A DNA stretch of 44,260 nt from Clostridiales bacterium (GCA_017509245.1 JAFWQC010000109.1:1-44260); one strand, 5' to 3'; shown: positions 17,412 through 25,130, counted from the stretch's first letter. Program-made: numbers and translations. Notes: generated by a model from the letters alone, not told the origin.

Positions 17412-18134
17412 ATGAGCTACTGCAGCAGGTGTTTTGAGAGACATGCCATTATCTTTGTAAGCCGTCATGAGAATGGTGCGGACATTGATGAAGGTTTTTG
17501 TCTTAAGTGTGCTTATGAATCAGGAATAAGCAGCTTGGAAAAGCAGTTAGTTGCTTCCGGTATAAATGCCGGGAACGTTGACGAGATGAGTGACAAGATC
17601 GAGATCAGCATCCTTGAGAACGGTACCGAACCATCTATGTCCGGTTTTTTCCAGTCGCTCGAAAAAACAGAATACAAACCGTTTGTATCGAACCGTGAAA
17701 GTAATACAGAAACGAAGAACAAAATGATTGATCTTGAAGAAGTAAGAAAATTTTTCGAGGGCGACAAATACGCCACCGAAGCAACCGGAATCGTTATCGA
17801 GAAGGCTGAGAAGGGCCACAGCGTAGTGAGCCTTGAGCCTGACGGAAGACACCTTAACGCTGTCGGAGGTCTTATGGGCGCAGTCTATTACACAATGGCG
17901 GATTTTGCATTTGCCGTTGCGGAGAACTGCATACTCGACTCAGATACGGTTACGGTTACACAAGCAACACAGATGAATTTCTTAAGGGCCTGGCACGGCG
18001 GCAAGGTCACTTGCAAAGCCGACATCGTAAAGGACGGAAGGTTTATCTGTCTATACGAGGTCAAAGCCTTTGATACCGAAGGCAAAGAACTCGCACTCAT
18101 TATCGTCAACGGTTTTAAGACCGCGCGAAAATAA
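17412..18134 (+). CDS. Zinc finger fused to PaaI-like hot-dog thioesterase
   Basis: A 240-residue two-part protein. Residues 1-60 carry C4-x2-C7 and C30-x2-C33 with a spacing and context (RHENG...DEGFCLKCA) like the N-terminal zinc finger of Clostridial ClpE/McsA-type proteins. Residues about 106-240 form a PaaI-like hot-dog thioesterase domain. The usual catalytic N-x-x-G-x-x-H-G-G becomes NAVGGLMGA, so the His is missing. In this operon a thioesterase would hydrolyse aryl-acetyl-CoA. ATG 17412 follows GGTGGG; an upstream TTG at 17394 is less likely. An internal ATG at codon 106 could start a separate thioesterase, but no good ribosome site precedes it. Confidence 0.75.
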   Translation: MSYCSRCFERHAIIFVSRHENGADIDEGFCLKCAYESGISSLEKQLVASGINAGNVDEMSDKIEISILENGTEPSMSGFFQSLEKTEYKPFVSNRESNTETKNKMIDLEEVRKFFEGDKYATEATGIVIEKAEKGHSVVSLEPDGRHLNAVGGLMGAVYYTMADFAFAVAENCILDSDTVTVTQATQMNFLRAWHGGKVTCKADIVKDGRFICLYEVKAFDTEGKELALIIVNGFKTARK

Positions 18135-18161
18135 ACATCCCGCTTAAGGAGGGACCATTTT

Positions 18162-19463
18162 ATGATTTGGAATGAAGCAAAGGAATGCATGTCCAGAGAT
18201 GAGATCGAAGCGCTTCAGAGCGCAAGACTCGTCAAGCAGGTAAACCGCGTTTATCACAACGTTGAGTATTACTGCAAAAAGATGCAGGAAGCAGGCCTTG
18301 AACCCGGCGACATCAAGGGTATCGAAGACCTTGATAAACTGCCTTATACCACTTACGCAGATCTAAGAGACACATATCCCTTTGGCCTTGCAGCAGCTCC
18401 CAGATCAGAACTGGTCCGTGTTCATGCTTCTTCCGGCACAACAGGAAAGCCGAAGATCGCCGTCTACACAAGGCGTGATATTGATATCTGGGCAGAGTGC
18501 GTTGCAAGATGCCTTTCTATGGCCGGCATCACAAAGGAAGACGTAATCCAGGTAGGATACGGATACGGCCTCTTCACGGGCGGTCTCGGCGCTCATTACG
18601 GTGCTGAATACCTGGGCGCTCTTGTTCTCCCTATGTCCACAGGCAACACACAGAAGCTCATCGACATGATGATCGACTGTGATGTTACATCCATCGCGTG
18701 CACCCCTTCCTATCTCCTGCACGTTGCAGAAGACCTTGAGAAGGCAGGCCTTGTAGATAAGATCAAACTCAAGTCCGCTATCTGTGGCGCAGAGCCCTGG
18801 ACAGACGAGATGCGTGACCAGATGGAGTCAAGACTCCACATCAAGGCATACGATATATACGGTCTCACAGAGATGATGGGTCCCGGCGTTGCTTGCGACT
18901 GCGAATACCACAAGGGTCTCCACATCTGGGAAGATCATTTCCTCCCGGAGATCATCGATCCTGCAACACAGAAGCAGCTTCCCAAGGGTTCCGACGGCGA
19001 ACTTGTCATCACCAACCTTACCAAGGAAGGCATGCCTCTCATCCGTTACAGGACCAAGGACCTCACATCCATTGAATATGACAAGTGCGAGTGCGGACGT
19101 ACAATGGCAAGGATCCAGCGCTTCAGAGGCAGATCCGACGACATGCTCATCATCCGCGGCGTAAACGTTTTCCCTTCACAGGTAGAGGCAGCTCTCCTTA
19201 CAGTCGAGGGCACAACACCTCACTACATGCTCGTAGTTGACCGTGTAGACAACACAGATACTCTCGAAGTTCAGGTTGAGGTTGCAGAGAACGCATTTAC
19301 AGACGAGATCAAATCTTTGGAGAAGCTTTCCAAGGCAGTTCATGATAAGCTCAAGATGGCGATCGGTCTCAATGCAAAGGTCAAGCTCGTCGAGCCCAAC
19401 GGCCTTGAGCACTTCGACGGCAAGAGCAAGCACGTTACAGACAAGCGTAAGCTTTATCAATAA
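18162..19463 (+). CDS. paaK: Phenylacetate-CoA ligase
   Basis: A 433-residue adenylate-forming ligase that joins aryl-acetates to CoA with ATP, or runs in reverse to make ATP. The P-loop HASSGTTGKPKI lies near residue 87, YGLTEMMGPGVA near 235, and the C-terminal lobe carries RGRSDDMLIIRGVNVFPSQ. Length and layout are typical for PaaK. GGAGGGAC precedes ATG 18162. Between the Ior-type oxidoreductase and an ACT-domain protein, it fits conversion of aryl-acetyl-CoA to arylacetate with energy conservation. Confidence 0.95.
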   Translation: MIWNEAKECMSRDEIEALQSARLVKQVNRVYHNVEYYCKKMQEAGLEPGDIKGIEDLDKLPYTTYADLRDTYPFGLAAAPRSELVRVHASSGTTGKPKIAVYTRRDIDIWAECVARCLSMAGITKEDVIQVGYGYGLFTGGLGAHYGAEYLGALVLPMSTGNTQKLIDMMIDCDVTSIACTPSYLLHVAEDLEKAGLVDKIKLKSAICGAEPWTDEMRDQMESRLHIKAYDIYGLTEMMGPGVACDCEYHKGLHIWEDHFLPEIIDPATQKQLPKGSDGELVITNLTKEGMPLIRYRTKDLTSIEYDKCECGRTMARIQRFRGRSDDMLIIRGVNVFPSQVEAALLTVEGTTPHYMLVVDRVDNTDTLEVQVEVAENAFTDEIKSLEKLSKAVHDKLKMAIGLNAKVKLVEPNGLEHFDGKSKHVTDKRKLYQ

Positions 19464-19481
19464 TTATGGGGAGGTAACACT

Positions 19482-19904
19482 ATGTTCGTTAAGCAGATTT
19501 CGGTTTTTCTCGAAAACACTGAGGGCAGACTTGATGAGGTCTTGAAGATCCTTGCACAGGGCGGTATCGACCTCCTTTCCGCAAGCCTCGCAGACACAAT
19601 GGAGTACGGCGTTCTCCGTCTCCTTGCCAAGGATCCCGACAAGGCAAAGCAGATCCTTAAGGAAGCAGGCTTTGCAGCACGTATCGATGAGGTCATCGCT
19701 GTTGTTGTTCCTGATGCAGTAGGAAGCCTTGCAAAAGTTGTCGGAATGATCCACGCAGCCGGACTTAACATCAGTTATATCTATGGTCTTTCCATCGACG
19801 GCGAGGGTGCTCCCATTGCCATCAAGACCGATGATAATGCCAAGGCAGAAGCTCTCCTCAACGCTGCAGGCGTTAAGACTATGGGCATGGAAGATCTGCA
19901 GTAA
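19482..19904 (+). CDS. Tandem ACT-domain protein
   Basis: A 140-residue protein made of two ACT domains (about 1-68 and 70-140), each opening with a hydrophobic strand, QISVFLENTEGRLDEVLKIL and VVPDAVGSLAKVVGMIHAAG. ACT domains bind amino acids and tune enzymes. Proteins like this are commonly encoded next to paaK and ior genes, so it may sense an aromatic amino acid. GGGGAGG precedes ATG 19482. Confidence 0.9.
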   Translation: MFVKQISVFLENTEGRLDEVLKILAQGGIDLLSASLADTMEYGVLRLLAKDPDKAKQILKEAGFAARIDEVIAVVVPDAVGSLAKVVGMIHAAGLNISYIYGLSIDGEGAPIAIKTDDNAKAEALLNAAGVKTMGMEDLQ

Positions 19905-19926
19905 GATAAGTTAATAATTTATTTTG

Positions 19927-19957
19927 AAGGAGCTGTCCCGGTGGGGCGGCTCCTTTT
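19927..19957 (+). terminator. Terminator of the ior-paaK operon
   Basis: AAGGAGC (19927-19933) pairs with GCTCCTT (19949-19955), with inner CCC/GGG pairs, then TTTT. It marks the left boundary of the AT-rich insert. Confidence 0.8.
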
Positions 19958-19961
19958 GATT

Positions 19962-20102
19962 CAAAAACTGTGCTGAAAGGACAAGTTTCAAAAGCAGACT
20001 ATTGAGAATGACATATGCAAGCATTAAACTATTAAATCATTCTATTTTGTAAAGCAAGATGCATACTTTGAAGATTGTCTGAATTATCATCAAGAGGGGG
20101 AT
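19962..20102 (+). pseudogene. Possible eroded HigB toxin remnant
   Basis: No intact frame exists here, but two short stretches recall HigB-type RelE toxins: FKSRLLRMTYASIKLLNH (from 19987) resembles the family's middle helix, and QDAYFEDCLNYHQ (about 20055-20093) resembles the C-terminal DAY...DYH. They lie in different frames, one before the other, directly upstream of a higA gene. I compared by eye only, so this is tentative; a short deletion and frameshift would explain it. Confidence 0.3.
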
Positions 20103-20106
20103 ACTT

Positions 20107-20397
20107 ATGACTATGATGACAAGAAAACCAACGCATCCCGGCACAGTATTCTACGAGGAAGTGATGAAACCGTTAAACCTTTCTGTTACCAAGACGGCTG
20201 AGCTACTTGGAGTTAGTAGAAAGACACTATCTAAATTCATTAATGAGAAGTCTCCTTTAAGTGCTGATATGGCTTTGCGTATTAGCATTGCTACAGGTAC
20301 TTCCGCTGAAAGCTGGATGAGCATGCAGAAGAAGTTGTCGTTATGGATAGCAGAGCAGGATGCACCGTCTAATGTGGTGCCGTTAGCCTTTCAGTAA
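20107..20397 (+). CDS. higA: HigA family antitoxin (XRE-type)
   Basis: A 96-residue DNA-binding antitoxin. It begins with the hallmark RKPTHPGTVFYEEVMKPL, then a helix-turn-helix (KTAELLGVSRKTLSKFIN) and a C-terminal W-x-x-M-Q segment. HigA normally represses and neutralises HigB. No intact higB lies upstream or downstream, which makes this an orphan antitoxin. GAGGGGG lies 6 bases before ATG 20107. It sits at the left end of an AT-rich block, next to a putative cyclic-nucleotide defence operon. Confidence 0.92.
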   Translation: MTMMTRKPTHPGTVFYEEVMKPLNLSVTKTAELLGVSRKTLSKFINEKSPLSADMALRISIATGTSAESWMSMQKKLSLWIAEQDAPSNVVPLAFQ

Positions 20398-20709
20398 GGT
20401 GAGTTAATTCATTTACAAATATTGATTTATCTCATACTGTTTAAGAGCCCAGACACATTATCTGCCGATATGGTTACTCTGGACGAATAAATGTTGTTTA
20501 TTATTCAATTCTACTTTTTTCTTATCATCATAACTCCCATAATACAAATGGGGATTACCTTAAGAAACTCTATATATGGTTGTTATTTTAATTTTGCACA
20601 GCACCAGAAAATATTTTCTAAGCTCTAAAACTGTCCCATTAATCGAACACTAATCCATTGCTTACACTAAATCATCAGTCTATAATATACAAAAAGGAAG
20701 GACAAAATT
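20398..20709 (+). promoter_or_regulatory. AT-rich gap with promoter of the cyclase operon
   Basis: About 310 bases without a gene. The right part holds a strong promoter: TTGCTT (20658-20663), 17-base spacer, TATAAT (20681-20686), then AGGAAGGA before ATG 20710. I saw no coding sequence, clear operator or repeat in the remainder. Confidence 0.7.
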
Positions 20710-22074
20710 ATGGACAAAAAAGAAGGTATACATATTTATATAAACATTAATAATCTTAATAGTGTTTTGCTTGATGAAGAATCTGGAACTGGACGTGTAG
20801 AACATACATTACACGCAATGAATCTTTTCTTTTCTTCTGTAGAACAATATGGCAAGCAATTGTCGAGAAATCTTGTTGTTGAAAAAATAACGGGGTCTCG
20901 ATTACATCTTTATACTGCAGATGATGTTACTGCTTCTTATGAAGAATTAATTAAGTTATCTGCCTTTTCTTTTAATTTAATAAATTATATTAATGCTGAA
21001 ATACCTAAGTATAAAACACTAAAAAAATTTCATATTAGTATAGGCGCTGCATATGGTCATTTCTATGTATTCGAGTTTAATATCGAAGATTATTCAGAGA
21101 TTACTTCAATTGGATATGTAGCAAATCTTGCTGCTAAGATACAAAGTCGATGCGACAATAATGAGCTTTGTATTTCTCAAACACTATACGATTTATTGTC
21201 AAGAGAAAAGCAGTTAAAATTCAAAATGATACCAGATTCCAAGTTAAGAAAGTATAATCAAAGCTGTTATTATGCGATAAGACTTTCAGAGGTTTCATCT
21301 GCTGTTTTGTTTTCTAATGCAATTAAAGAATCAATTAGTGATCGAGCAAACAGCATAAATTTAGGTGATATTGAGTTTTCAGATGTAAGGAAAAAACTGG
21401 ATTATAGCAACTTAAGTACAAAACAGTGTAAACGATTAGAAGGGATTCCTGTTTTCGCTGATGTTCGAGGCTTTACCGAAAAGTTTAATGAAGATGATAG
21501 CAATCTTGAGGAAATGACATACAGAACTCAAAGTATTTTATCTACTTTGTACGATGTCAGCACTAATTTTGGAGGCGTGCATGTTCAGTTTCAGGGAGAT
21601 AGAGAGTTATCACTATTTCATAACATTCCTTGTCAGACTGTTGATGGAGTCTACCAAAAAGAACAAACCTGTTATAAGACTGCTGTTATTGCTTCAATGA
21701 GAATGATTGATGCAGTTAAGAAATATTCTGTTCGAATTGGTGTAGGGGAAGACTGCGGCAAGCTATTTGCAACCAAAGTTGGCGCACGAGGCGAAAAAGA
21801 CAATATTTTATTAGGAGAAACAGTAATTAATGCTGATTTATTAGAAGATAAATATGCTGGTGAGAATCAGATTGCTATATCAAGTGATGTTTATGCAAAG
21901 CTAAAGGCTGAAGACTCTTTTCTTGCACAACAATTTAATTACTCTGGATCTTGTTACATAACAACAGTTGGATATGAACAGTATGTAGGAATCGTTTCAT
22001 CCAAAATGCTTGAAGAAAGTAATCGAAGAAATGATTATAACAGTGCTTGGCAAAGTGAGGACACCAATGAATAG
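20710..22074 (+). CDS. Tandem class III nucleotide cyclase, Pycsar-like
   Basis: A 454-residue cytosolic protein with two class III cyclase-like domains (about 6-160 and 247-400) and no membrane segment. Domain 2 keeps both metal aspartates (FADVRGFT, D251; FQGDRELSLF, D297) but has GETVINADLLED where the transition-state Asn and Arg belong. Domain 1 lost the aspartates (YININN; TGSRLHLY) but keeps IGYVANLAAKIQ, with N139 and K143 at the Asn and Arg/Lys positions. The halves thus complement each other and could form one composite site, like mammalian C1/C2 cyclases. The neighbours suggest a Pycsar-type cyclase; the base used (cCMP, cUMP or other) cannot be read from sequence. Codon use is far more AT-rich than the flanks. 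It overlaps the next gene by 8 bases. Confidence 0.8.
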   Translation: MDKKEGIHIYININNLNSVLLDEESGTGRVEHTLHAMNLFFSSVEQYGKQLSRNLVVEKITGSRLHLYTADDVTASYEELIKLSAFSFNLINYINAEIPKYKTLKKFHISIGAAYGHFYVFEFNIEDYSEITSIGYVANLAAKIQSRCDNNELCISQTLYDLLSREKQLKFKMIPDSKLRKYNQSCYYAIRLSEVSSAVLFSNAIKESISDRANSINLGDIEFSDVRKKLDYSNLSTKQCKRLEGIPVFADVRGFTEKFNEDDSNLEEMTYRTQSILSTLYDVSTNFGGVHVQFQGDRELSLFHNIPCQTVDGVYQKEQTCYKTAVIASMRMIDAVKKYSVRIGVGEDCGKLFATKVGARGEKDNILLGETVINADLLEDKYAGENQIAISSDVYAKLKAEDSFLAQQFNYSGSCYITTVGYEQYVGIVSSKMLEESNRRNDYNSAWQSEDTNE

Positions 22075-22654
22075 ATTTGATGTTGAATTCGAGGATTGGC
22101 CTAGTTATTATAAATCAGTTTGTGATGACTATGCCGTGGTGAAGAGAATATATCCTTTTTCATACTTATCAAATTATCCTACAACCAAACCAACATGTTT
22201 ATCAATTGTTGTAGTTGCTGTTGATATCGGACTTATTACTAGTTTAAATGCTACAGAAAATGATTTTCTCGGAAAATATACAAGAAAGATTTATGTAGAA
22301 GTCCCGTATAATTATAAAACTCTAGGCTGCAAAATATATGGTGCTAAATGGATAGATCCGAAGCTAATTCCCGAACAACAGATGCATATTTATATGCATG
22401 AAATGAGAGAATCATATGGATATGAGTTTTGTGTAGGAACTCCGGAGTCTTTTCAATATTTTCCAAACGTGATTTTGGAAAATATCAGAACAGCTGAAAG
22501 GATGCTGATTGCCTACGAAGAACTTATGACAGGTAAAACCCAAACTGTAAATTTGCTTGCTTATTCTCATGGAAAAAAAGGAAGGCTTGAATTTCTGAAT
22601 AACAAATCAAAATATATACCCAAAGGAGCAAAGTATGCGAAATCCAAACCATAA
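22067..22654 (+). CDS. E2 (ubiquitin-conjugating)-like protein
   Basis: A 195-residue protein whose central part fits a prokaryotic E2-like fold. A KIYVEVPYNY strand and turn (74-83) stand where E2s have P-x-x-Y-P. HIYMHEM (107-113) is followed by YEFCVGTPESFQYFP (119-133), with C122 at the catalytic cysteine position, then a long helix ending in YEELMTGK (150-157), as in bacterial E2s of CBASS operons. I see no E1, JAB or ubiquitin-like partner. ATG 22067 follows GAGG (22057-22060) and overlaps the cyclase stop; it overlaps the effector by 20 bases. By analogy with E2-only CBASS, it may modify the cyclase. Fold assignment is by eye. Confidence 0.6.
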   Translation: MNRFDVEFEDWPSYYKSVCDDYAVVKRIYPFSYLSNYPTTKPTCLSIVVVAVDIGLITSLNATENDFLGKYTRKIYVEVPYNYKTLGCKIYGAKWIDPKLIPEQQMHIYMHEMRESYGYEFCVGTPESFQYFPNVILENIRTAERMLIAYEELMTGKTQTVNLLAYSHGKKGRLEFLNNKSKYIPKGAKYAKSKP

Positions 22655-23261
22655 TTCCGTAAAAAAGAAGCAAGACAATAAAACAGTCGCGATACAAACA
22701 AATAAAGCTAACGAGATTAGTGATATTCAAAACAGGATTGAGCGCTGTTGGAATATATATAATCTTGTTAACAGTTGGATAGAAAAAACGGATAATAAAG
22801 TAAACGTTTCTATTGCTATTTTTACAGCATCATTTGGAGTAATTACATATATTTCTCAAACTATTCAAAGTAATTTTTTTATTGAAACCACTATACAGAA
22901 CAACTCACTCACACTATATAAGTCAACTTATATAATAAGTGTTATATTCTGGCTAATATCAATAGTGGTTTATTTGTTTACTATTTTCCCCAAAATGGAT
23001 AGTAATAGCAATGTAAATAAGCAGAAGAAAAAGGATTTCCCCATATTTTTTAAAGACATTGCTCGTATGAAGCTAGACCAATATAGAAAACTTATGCTGT
23101 CTTCAACGGACAAACAATTTTTAGAAGAGATAATAGCAGAGACTCACATAAATTCGTCCATTTGCAATAATAAGATGATTTTCTTTAGAGTTGGAGTAAT
23201 TCTTTCATTGATCTCGTTGATTTTTGCTATAGCCAGTTTATTGATTATTGTTACGTTATAA
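22635..23261 (+). CDS. Pycsar-type transmembrane effector (DUF5706-like)
   Basis: A 208-residue membrane protein with three predicted helices (about 56-75, 97-118 and 183-205). It follows the layout of the Pycsar TM effector: NSWIEKTDNKVNVSI (46-60) resembles the family's W-x-x-x-x-D-x-K start, P-I-F-F-K-D-I-A (136-143) and a following Y150 match the cytoplasmic loop, and HINSSICNNK (171-180) leads into the last helix. In known systems a cyclic pyrimidine nucleotide activates this protein and it damages the inner membrane. AAAGGAG lies 7 bases before ATG 22635. It closes the cyclase-E2-effector operon. Confidence 0.75.
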   Translation: MRNPNHNSVKKKQDNKTVAIQTNKANEISDIQNRIERCWNIYNLVNSWIEKTDNKVNVSIAIFTASFGVITYISQTIQSNFFIETTIQNNSLTLYKSTYIISVIFWLISIVVYLFTIFPKMDSNSNVNKQKKKDFPIFFKDIARMKLDQYRKLMLSSTDKQFLEEIIAETHINSSICNNKMIFFRVGVILSLISLIFAIASLLIIVTL

Positions 23262-23277
23262 TAATCGATCAAAAGTG

Positions 23278-23318
23278 TATAGCAAGAATAGTTTGACTAT
23301 CAAACTATTCTTGCTATA
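23278..23318 (+). other. Perfect 18-bp inverted repeat after the effector
   Basis: The arms at 23278-23295 and 23301-23318 are exact complements around a 5-base loop. There is no T-run after it, so it is not a textbook terminator. It could stabilise the 3' end of the operon transcript or mark the edge of the insert. Confidence 0.7.
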
Positions 23319-23325
23319 ATTAAGG

Positions 23326-23364
23326 TCGCAATAGTAGAGTCAGGCTCTATTATGCGATCTTTTT
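23326..23364 (+). terminator. Second hairpin terminator of the cyclase operon
   Basis: TCGCA (23326-23330) and TAGAG pair with CTCTA and TGCGA (23353-23357) with an interior mismatch, followed by TCTTTTT. It ends the AT-rich block before the carboxyltransferase operon. Confidence 0.65.
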
Positions 23365-23395
23365 AGACAAATAGTTATTTGGAGACTAGTTTAAT

Positions 23396-24943
23396 ATGGA
23401 TGAATTATGGCAAAACAGTATTGACCGTCTTGAGTCCAGAAGGGAAGCTGTCCTTGCGGCAGGCGGCGCTGAGCGTATTGCAAAGCAGCATGCTTCAGGC
23501 AAGCTCACTGCACGTGAGAGAATGGAAGCTCTTTTCGATGACGGTACTTTCGTTGAGTTAAACGATCAGATCACTTCAAGATGTTCTGATTTCGGAATGG
23601 ATAAGAAGAAGCGTCCGGGTGACGGCGTTGTAACAGGTTACGGATATATTCACGGCCGTGTTGCTTTCGCGTCTTCACAGGATTTCACTGTCGGAGGCGG
23701 TTCACTTGGTGAAGCCCAGGCAATGAAGATCTGCAAGGCTATGGATAAGGCCATGGAGATGAAGGCTCCTTTTATTTCCATTAACGATTCCGGCGGAGCA
23801 AGGATCGAAGAGGGAATTGACTCCCTTACAGGTTACGCTGATATCTTCTATAGAAATACGATCGCTTCAGGCGTTATTCCGCAGATTTCCGTAATCATGG
23901 GACCTTGTGCAGGCGGCGCTTGCTATTCTCCTGCGATTACTGACTATATCTTCATGACTGATTACTCCCAGATGTATATCACAGGACCTGCAGTAGTTAA
24001 GTCTGTAACAGGTGAGGTCATCTCATCTGCTGATCTGGGCGGAGCTTCAGTTCACAGCTCAACATCAGGCGTTGCTCATTTCGTATATCCTGATGATCTG
24101 TCATGCCTTAACGGCGTACGTCAGCTCTTAGGTTATCTCCCTCAGAGCAATGAGGATTTAAGCCTTACAGTTCCCGGAACACCTGTTGATAACAGCGCGG
24201 CATTGGCTGATATCGTTCCTGCTGATTCCAAGAAGGCTTATGACGTAAGAAACGTAATCAATTCGATCGTTGATGCAGGGAGCTTCTTTGAAGTTCAGGA
24301 AAACTTTGCAAGAAATATCGTAGTAGGTTTCGCACGTCTGGATGGTCAGACGATCGGCGTTATCGCAAACCAGGCTTTATTCATGGCCGGATCTCTTGAG
24401 ATCAATGCTTCTGATAAGGCTTCCAGATTTATCCGTTTCTGCGACTGCTTCGACATTCCGCTCCTTACACTGGTTGACGTTCCGGCATTCTTACCGGGCT
24501 CACAGCAGGAGCATGGCGGCATAATTCGTCACGGCGCGAAGCTCCTTTATGCTTACTCTGAAGCTACAGTTCCGAAGGTCAGCCTCATTATGCGAAAAGC
24601 ATACGGCGGCGCATACATCGCTATGAACTCCAAGGGTACAGGCGCTGATATCGTTTATGCATGGCCTATCGCTGAGATCGCTGTTATGGGCGGATCAGGT
24701 GCTGTAAGCATCATCGGCAAGAAAGCAATTGAAGCTTCGGAAGATCCTGCTGCCAAGAGGGAAGAACTCCTCGCTGAATATAATGAGAAGTTCATGAATC
24801 CTTATATTGCAGCTGAGCACGGATATGTTGATGAGGTAATCCTGCCTTCTGAGACAAGATCCAAGATCGCTGAAGCATTCAAGATGCTTGAGACAAAAGA
24901 CCGCACATTGCCTCTTAAGAAGCACGGCAATATCCCGCTTTAA
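23396..24943 (+). CDS. mmdA: Acyl-CoA carboxyltransferase subunit (12S/MmdA type)
   Basis: A 515-residue biotin-dependent carboxyltransferase with two crotonase-like halves, the family of methylmalonyl-CoA decarboxylase alpha, propionyl-CoA carboxylase beta and transcarboxylase 12S. The oxyanion segments NDSGGARIEEG and GPCAGGACYSPA are near residues 129 and 176, and SLIMRKAYGGAYIAMNSK near 395. Length is typical. GGAG lies 11 bases before ATG 23396. A small subunit, a biotin carrier and a 5S-type subunit follow at close spacing; with no sodium-pump beta subunit this suggests methylmalonyl-CoA:pyruvate transcarboxylase. Confidence 0.93.
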   Translation: MDELWQNSIDRLESRREAVLAAGGAERIAKQHASGKLTARERMEALFDDGTFVELNDQITSRCSDFGMDKKKRPGDGVVTGYGYIHGRVAFASSQDFTVGGGSLGEAQAMKICKAMDKAMEMKAPFISINDSGGARIEEGIDSLTGYADIFYRNTIASGVIPQISVIMGPCAGGACYSPAITDYIFMTDYSQMYITGPAVVKSVTGEVISSADLGGASVHSSTSGVAHFVYPDDLSCLNGVRQLLGYLPQSNEDLSLTVPGTPVDNSAALADIVPADSKKAYDVRNVINSIVDAGSFFEVQENFARNIVVGFARLDGQTIGVIANQALFMAGSLEINASDKASRFIRFCDCFDIPLLTLVDVPAFLPGSQQEHGGIIRHGAKLLYAYSEATVPKVSLIMRKAYGGAYIAMNSKGTGADIVYAWPIAEIAVMGGSGAVSIIGKKAIEASEDPAAKREELLAEYNEKFMNPYIAAEHGYVDEVILPSETRSKIAEAFKMLETKDRTLPLKKHGNIPL

Positions 24944-24957
24944 GGAGGAATCGATCT

Positions 24958-25128
24958 GTGGATGAATCTTTGATCGTGGCAATGGCAGTAGCGTGCATCG
25001 CTGAAGAGAACGGTGTTGACACAAAAAATGTTGTCGTACGTAATTTTCGAGAAGTGCAAAAGAGCAGCCTTGACCAGTTTATCGCCGATAACGGCATTTC
25101 TTATCATAAATATCAATTAGGAGAATAA
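24958..25128 (+). CDS. Small carboxyltransferase-associated subunit (56 aa)
   Basis: A 56-residue gene starting at GTG 24958, nine bases after AAGGAGG, and ending two bases before the biotin carrier gene. The helix [20 protein letters not shown] followed by VVVRNFREV resembles the C-terminal part of OadG/MmdD or the tiny MmdE subunit of methylmalonyl-CoA decarboxylase, but without the membrane helix of OadG/MmdD. It probably assembles the complex. The identification rests on position and a short similarity. Confidence 0.7.
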   Translation: MDESLIVAMAVACIAEENGVDTKNVVVRNFREVQKSSLDQFIADNGISYHKYQLGE

Positions 25129-25130
25129 AT

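Noticed and set aside
20398..20640. Possible small gene in the gap between higA and the cyclase
   Set aside because: No frame has a ribosome site and a plausible protein; the longest reading lacks a start and any known motif.
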